A stretch of 17,865 nucleotides of DNA. Origin: an uncultured Eubacteriales bacterium. GTDB lineage: Bacteria > Bacillota_I > Bacilli_A > RF39 > UBA660. The translations under genes were made by a program, and so were the position numbers. Numbering within the stretch: the stretch's first letter is position 1; the number at the start of each line of letters is the position of its first letter. The notes under the pieces were generated by a model that did not search any database, was not told where the DNA came from, and worked only from the letters and a program-made list of their open reading frames with translations. Positions 14,594 through 17,865 of the stretch are shown here, in pieces. The stretch lies in assembly GCA_900321645.1 (NCBI GenBank), contig ONWZ01000040.1:1-17865 (forward strand), given 5' to 3'.

Positions 14594-15886
14594 ATGATAG
14601 ATATTAGTTTAATTAGAAATAACCGTTCTTTAGTTGAGGAAAACTTAAAGAAAAAATATCAAGAAAATAAAATTCCAACATTAGATGAAATAGTTGATTT
14701 GGATAAGAAGGTTCGTGAATTAAAAATAGCTGGTGACAAATTAAGACAAGAAAGAAATGCAACATCTGATGAGATTGGCATTCTTTTCAAAGAAAAAAAA
14801 GTCGACGAAGCCAATGAAAAGAAAGTTAGAGTAAAAGAAATTAATGATGAACTGGTTTCTATTGAAGAAGAAGAAAATGATTTATCAGTTAAATTAAAAG
14901 AAAAAATGATGACTATTCCCAACATTATTGCTCCTGATGTACCAGTTGGTAAAGACGATAGTGAAAATGTTGAAGAAGCTAGATTTGGAGAACCTATTGT
15001 TCCTGATTATGAGATACCATACCATTCAGATATCATGACTTCATTTAATGGCTTAGACAAAGATGCTGCGGGAAGAGTAAGTGGTAATGGTTTCTACTAT
15101 TTGATGGGTGATATAGCAAGATTACATTCAGCAGTCCTAGCGTATGCCAGAGATTTTATGATTGATAAAGGGTTTACATATTGTATTCCACCATATATGA
15201 TTCATAGTGATGCGGTTGACGGAGTTATGTCTTTCCAAGAAAAAGAAAATATGATGTATAAAATAGAAGGCGAAGATTTATATCTAATTGGCACTTCTGA
15301 GCATTCGATGATTGCTAAATTTAAAGATCAAATTCTGAATGAAAAAGATTTGCCAATTACAATGACTTCATATTCTCCTTGTTTTAGAAAAGAAGTTGGG
15401 GCACACGGCATTGAAGAAAGAGGCGTTTATCGTATCCACCAATTTGAAAAACAAGAAATGGTTGTCCTATGTAAAAAAGAAGATAGTGAAACATGGTATG
15501 ATAAAATGTGGAATTATTCAGTTGAATTATTTAGAACATTGGATATTCCAGTTCGTAAATTAGTATGTTGTTCTGGTGATTTGGCTGACCTAAAATACCG
15601 TTCTTGTGATATTGAAGCATGGTCGCCAAGACAGAAGAAATACTTTGAAGTATGTTCTTGCTCTAATTTAACTGATGCACAGGCTAGAAGACTGGCTATT
15701 AGAGTAAAATTAGAAAATGGTGAAAAAGAATTTGTTCACACCTTAAATAATACAGTAATTGCTCCACCAAGAATGTTAATTGCTTTTTTGGAGAATAATT
15801 ATAATGAAGATGGTTCAGTTAATATTCCAGAAGTATTAAGACCATATATGGGTGGCAAAGAAAAATTAATTCCAACAAAAAGGTAG
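14594..15886 (+). CDS. serS: Seryl-tRNA synthetase (class IIa)
   Basis: Charges tRNA-Ser with serine and supplies Ser-tRNA-Sec where present. The 430-residue protein has the N-terminal long-arm coiled coil (~27-105) that reads the tRNA-Ser variable arm, then the class II catalytic core. TSE at 234-236 binds serine, and motif 2 runs from PCFRKE at 262 to about 289. The C-terminal region has DIEAW at 339-343 and SCSN at 355-358. Motif 3 is non-standard: after HTLNN (382-386) the usual Gly before the conserved Arg is replaced by Pro391-Pro392 before Arg393. An in-frame GTG at 14585 is part of the ribosome binding site AGAGGTG; the ATG at 14594 fits spacing and gives the normal N-terminus MIDI. 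fmt follows 7 bp after the stop. Function is secure. Confidence 0.96.
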   Translation: MIDISLIRNNRSLVEENLKKKYQENKIPTLDEIVDLDKKVRELKIAGDKLRQERNATSDEIGILFKEKKVDEANEKKVRVKEINDELVSIEEEENDLSVKLKEKMMTIPNIIAPDVPVGKDDSENVEEARFGEPIVPDYEIPYHSDIMTSFNGLDKDAAGRVSGNGFYYLMGDIARLHSAVLAYARDFMIDKGFTYCIPPYMIHSDAVDGVMSFQEKENMMYKIEGEDLYLIGTSEHSMIAKFKDQILNEKDLPITMTSYSPCFRKEVGAHGIEERGVYRIHQFEKQEMVVLCKKEDSETWYDKMWNYSVELFRTLDIPVRKLVCCSGDLADLKYRSCDIEAWSPRQKKYFEVCSCSNLTDAQARRLAIRVKLENGEKEFVHTLNNTVIAPPRMLIAFLENNYNEDGSVNIPEVLRPYMGGKEKLIPTKR

Positions 15887-15893
15887 GTGTAAT

Positions 15894-16829
15894 ATGAAAA
15901 ATTTAAAAGTAGTTTTCATGGGGACTCCTACTTTTTCTGTTCCTATATTAGAATCTTTAATTGAAAAAACCAATGTCGTAATGGTTGTCTCACAACCAGA
16001 CAGAGAGAAAAATCGCAAAGGTCATCTTTTGCCCACGCCTACCAAATTATTAGCGGAGAAGTATGGTATTGAAGTATTTCAACCAACTAAAATAAAAGAA
16101 ATGTATGAGCCAATTATTAATGCTCACCCAGATATTATTATTACCTGTGCCTATGGCCAAATAATACCAGAAGTTATTCTTGAATGCCCTAAATATGGAT
16201 GTATTAATGTCCATGGCTCGCTATTACCAGCTCTACGTGGTGGTGCTCCTATTCATCATGCAATTATCAATGGTGATAAAAAAACGGGTATAACCATTAT
16301 GTATATGGATAAAAAAATGGATGCTGGCGATATTATTTATCAAAAAGAAATAACTATTGATGATAACGATAATTTAGATTCCTTATATGAAAAAATGTCA
16401 TATCTTGGCGAAAAGACATTATTGGAAATATTACCGAGCATTATCGCTGGTACCAATAATCGAACTCCCCAAGATTCTACTAAAGTAACCTTTGGTTTAA
16501 ATATTACCAAAGAAGAAGAAAAAATCGATTTCTCAAAAGATGATTATGTAATCCATAATTTAATTAGAGGATTAAGTAGTATACCTGGTGCTTACTGTTT
16601 CCTTGATGATAGACGCTTAAAAATATACAATTCAAAATTGACAAATATTAAGAGTAAAAAAACGCCTGGCACAATTGAAAGAATTGATAAAACAGGCATA
16701 TACGTAAGTACTAATACTAACTTGTTATGCTTAACAGATATAAAACTAGAAGGTAAAAAAAGATGCCTAGTGAATGATTTCATCAATGGTATAAAAATCG
16801 ATGAATATGTTGGAAAGGTATTAAAATAA
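15894..16829 (+). CDS. fmt: Methionyl-tRNA formyltransferase
   Basis: Formylates initiator Met-tRNA using 10-formyltetrahydrofolate so that translation can start with fMet. The 311-residue protein has the family length. The N-terminal Rossmann-like domain opens MKNLKVVFMGTPTFSVPIL. The folate and catalytic site has Asn105 and His107 within INVHGSLLP, and the catalytic Asp143 in MDAGDI. A C-terminal OB-like domain follows from ~205. It begins 7 bp after serS with GGTAGGTG as ribosome binding site. Its stop TAA overlaps the next gene's ATG by one base (TAATG). In many bacteria fmt sits with def, priA or rsmB; none of these is here. Confidence 0.96.
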   Translation: MKNLKVVFMGTPTFSVPILESLIEKTNVVMVVSQPDREKNRKGHLLPTPTKLLAEKYGIEVFQPTKIKEMYEPIINAHPDIIITCAYGQIIPEVILECPKYGCINVHGSLLPALRGGAPIHHAIINGDKKTGITIMYMDKKMDAGDIIYQKEITIDDNDNLDSLYEKMSYLGEKTLLEILPSIIAGTNNRTPQDSTKVTFGLNITKEEEKIDFSKDDYVIHNLIRGLSSIPGAYCFLDDRRLKIYNSKLTNIKSKKTPGTIERIDKTGIYVSTNTNLLCLTDIKLEGKKRCLVNDFINGIKIDEYVGKVLK

Positions 16830-17449
16830 TGGAAAATTTTATGCAAAAATGGCAAGAAGATAATCGCTTCCGCGCTAAAATAAAATTGTTATTATATGGA
16901 TTATTTATTATACTTGTAACAATGTATGCAATATCTTTGAAAGAAAGTAAAAAAGATAATAATCCTGAAACTGTATTCCCGGTAGAATCAAATTATCAAA
17001 TAAGCATTCCCGACAACTACAGTTACTTCATTAATATAACTATAGATGGGAAAGAGTATATTTATTCCGGTGAAAAACATTCAACCGAAAAAACTATCAA
17101 TAAAACAATTGACAATGTGACTACTAATTATCTTTTAAGAGATAATGATTATTACATGCAAGATAATAATCTATACGTTAAAATAACAAAAGAAGAAGTA
17201 TATGATATTATTAATTACAATTATATTGACTTAAACAACATTAACAATTATTTAAACCAAGCAATTAAAGATGATAATCAATATAAAGTATATTTACAAG
17301 ATGTTATTTTGGATACCGAAACAAAAGAGTATTTTGTCATTTCAATAAATGATGGTACAATTAATATTGATTACACGCCGCTTATGAAAAGAAACAATCC
17401 TGATATTGAAAGTTATAATGTAAGTATTCAAATTAATGAAATAGAATGA
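16829..17449 (+). CDS. Membrane-anchored extracytoplasmic protein, function unknown (206 aa)
   Basis: No family recognised. A basic/aromatic N-terminal cytoplasmic stretch (1-16) leads to a single transmembrane helix at about 17-37. It is not followed by a clear signal-peptidase site, so it is likely an uncleaved anchor. The remaining ~165 residues would be outside: rich in Asn, Asp, Tyr, Ile and Thr, no cysteine, with beta-type alternation such as YFINITIDGKEYIYSG (66-81). Repeated Asn-x-Thr/Ser and Tyr-Asn-Tyr runs suggest a surface beta domain. Its ATG overlaps the fmt stop by one base, with GGAAAGG upstream, so translation is probably coupled. A 41-residue membrane peptide gene follows 14 bp later. 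Confidence 0.7.
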   Translation: MENFMQKWQEDNRFRAKIKLLLYGLFIILVTMYAISLKESKKDNNPETVFPVESNYQISIPDNYSYFINITIDGKEYIYSGEKHSTEKTINKTIDNVTTNYLLRDNDYYMQDNNLYVKITKEEVYDIINYNYIDLNNINNYLNQAIKDDNQYKVYLQDVILDTETKEYFVISINDGTINIDYTPLMKRNNPDIESYNVSIQINEIE

Positions 17450-17463
17450 AAGAGGTGAAAAGA

Positions 17464-17589
17464 ATGAAAAAAGAGAAAAAAGAGAATAAAAAAGGGCTAA
17501 CAGTTTTATTGGTTTGTGGAGTAATTGCAATGATTTTGATCGTCGTTTGTATGTTCTTTCCACAACAATTTTTTGGATTATTTAAATAA
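17464..17589 (+). CDS. Small membrane peptide, 41 aa
   Basis: A short gene with a strong Shine-Dalgarno, AAGAGGTG about six bases before the ATG. The first ten residues are almost all Lys and Glu (MKKEKKENKK), followed by a hydrophobic helix at about 11-33 (with Cys18 and Cys29) and a short aromatic tail, FFPQQFFGLFK. This pattern is that of a one-pass, N-in membrane peptide. It lies 14 bp after the 206-aa membrane protein gene and reads the same way, so the two may be partners (inference). The good ribosome binding site, tight spacing and protein-like composition support it being real despite its size. Confidence 0.65.
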   Translation: MKKEKKENKKGLTVLLVCGVIAMILIVVCMFFPQQFFGLFK

Positions 17590-17611
17590 ATAAAAAAATT
17601 TAAAAAAAGTG

Positions 17612-17625
17612 TTGACAAATGTCAA
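17612..17625 (+). promoter_or_regulatory. Inverted repeat over the -35 box, possible operator
   Basis: TTGACA-AA-TGTCAA is a perfect 14-bp palindrome made of the -35 box and its mirror. The core GACA-AA-TGTC also fits the CopY/BlaI-type ACA-NN-TGT operator pattern, though this is resemblance from memory. A second 6-2-6 inverted repeat, TTGTCT-GT-AGACAA, lies at 17684-17697 in the leader, centre to centre 72 bp. Chance is possible because the -35 supplies half of the first repeat. Confidence 0.35.
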
Positions 17626-17640
17626 AATGTATATTATAAT
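17612..17640 (+). promoter_or_regulatory. Consensus sigma-A promoter for a gene beyond the window
   Basis: TTGACA (17612-17617) and TATAAT (17635-17640), both perfect, spacing 17. Transcription would begin about 17648. At least 218 bases of leader follow within the window with no convincing long reading frame, so the controlled gene starts after 17865. Confidence 0.85.
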
Positions 17641-17647
17641 AAAATTG

Positions 17648-17865
17648 CTTAGATAGTAAATAGGTCTATAATTTTATAAAAGTTTGTCTGTAGACAACAC
17701 TATAGTTATAGTATATACTAATACATATTTTTAAATATCTATTATATATATTATATTATAGGATTATAATTATATAGAATCCTATTTAGAGCATGAATTC
17801 TTCCATTTGTGAGAAGTCTTATCTGCGCTAAGTATATACAATTGTTATTGAGAGAGAAACTCAAA
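17648..17865 (+). promoter_or_regulatory. Long AT-rich 5' leader, structured, function unresolved
   Basis: This stretch carries no gene I can support. It contains several inverted repeats: TTGTCT-GT-AGACAA (17684-17697), TAGTATATACTA (17709-17720), ATAGGATT/AATCCTAT with a 12-base loop (17758-17765 and 17778-17785), and TTGAG/CTCAA (17848-17852 and 17860-17864). A 12-codon reading frame, ATG at 17793 to TAA at 17831, has only a weak ribosome binding site. The length and folding potential fit a regulated leader such as a riboswitch, ribosomal-protein leader or attenuator, but I could not match it to a named class. Confidence 0.45.

Noticed and set aside
2165..17589. Use of TGA as tryptophan (Mycoplasma code)
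   Set aside because: divIB, rsmE and the 206-aa gene end naturally at TGA, and conserved tryptophans are TGG.
1..17865. CRISPR arrays, insertion sequences, integrase or tRNA genes
   Set aside because: I looked for regularly spaced repeats, transposase frames, terminal inverted repeats and tRNA-like cloverleaf sequences and found none.

Overview
The window looks like chromosome of a low-GC, walled Gram-positive bacterium, probably a Bacilli/Erysipelotrichia-type gut lineage with a compact genome (inferred from gene content and very AT-rich codon use). TGA is used as a stop (divIB, rsmE and the 206-aa membrane protein gene), so the Mycoplasma code does not apply. murG, murB and divIB imply peptidoglycan. 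HrcA with CIRCE-like operators and the hrcA-grpE-dnaK-dnaJ order are typical of Firmicutes. Every gene I support is on the + strand, and intergenic gaps are short.

Layout: (1) 1-188: the 3' part of a 5S rRNA gene, ending an rRNA operon, then the murG promoter region. (2) 189-2851: murG, murB and divIB, the lipid II synthesis and division part of a dcw cluster. (3) 2848-3149: a monocistronic unit for a small Flp-type pilin with a consensus promoter and an intrinsic terminator. (4) 3178-7871: the heat-shock operon hrcA-grpE-dnaK-dnaJ, with two variant CIRCE operators at its promoter, a strong hairpin between dnaK and dnaJ, and a terminator after dnaJ. (5) 7880-9583: rsmE plus a gene for a single-pass membrane protein with a long charged cytoplasmic tail. 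(6) 9635-14543: a two-gene type VIIb secretion module, an EssC-like ATPase and an EsaB/YukD ubiquitin-like protein, bounded by terminators and with no other T7SS gene in the window. (7) 14546-17589: serS, fmt and two small membrane protein genes. (8) 17590-17865: a consensus promoter with an overlapping inverted repeat, and a leader of more than 200 nt whose gene lies beyond the window.

How the parts relate: cell-wall synthesis, protein folding, rRNA modification, serine charging and initiator-tRNA formylation are housekeeping. The less ordinary items are the GrpE with a regular cysteine-rich N-terminal extension, HrcA operators that depart symmetrically from the canonical CIRCE alongside a non-standard HrcA wing, the stand-alone EssC/EsaB pair whose second and third ATPase domains look catalytically dead, the lone Flp pilin, and the uncharacterised membrane proteins. 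I saw no clear wholly new multi-gene system; the EssC/EsaB module and the cysteine-rich GrpE are the best leads.
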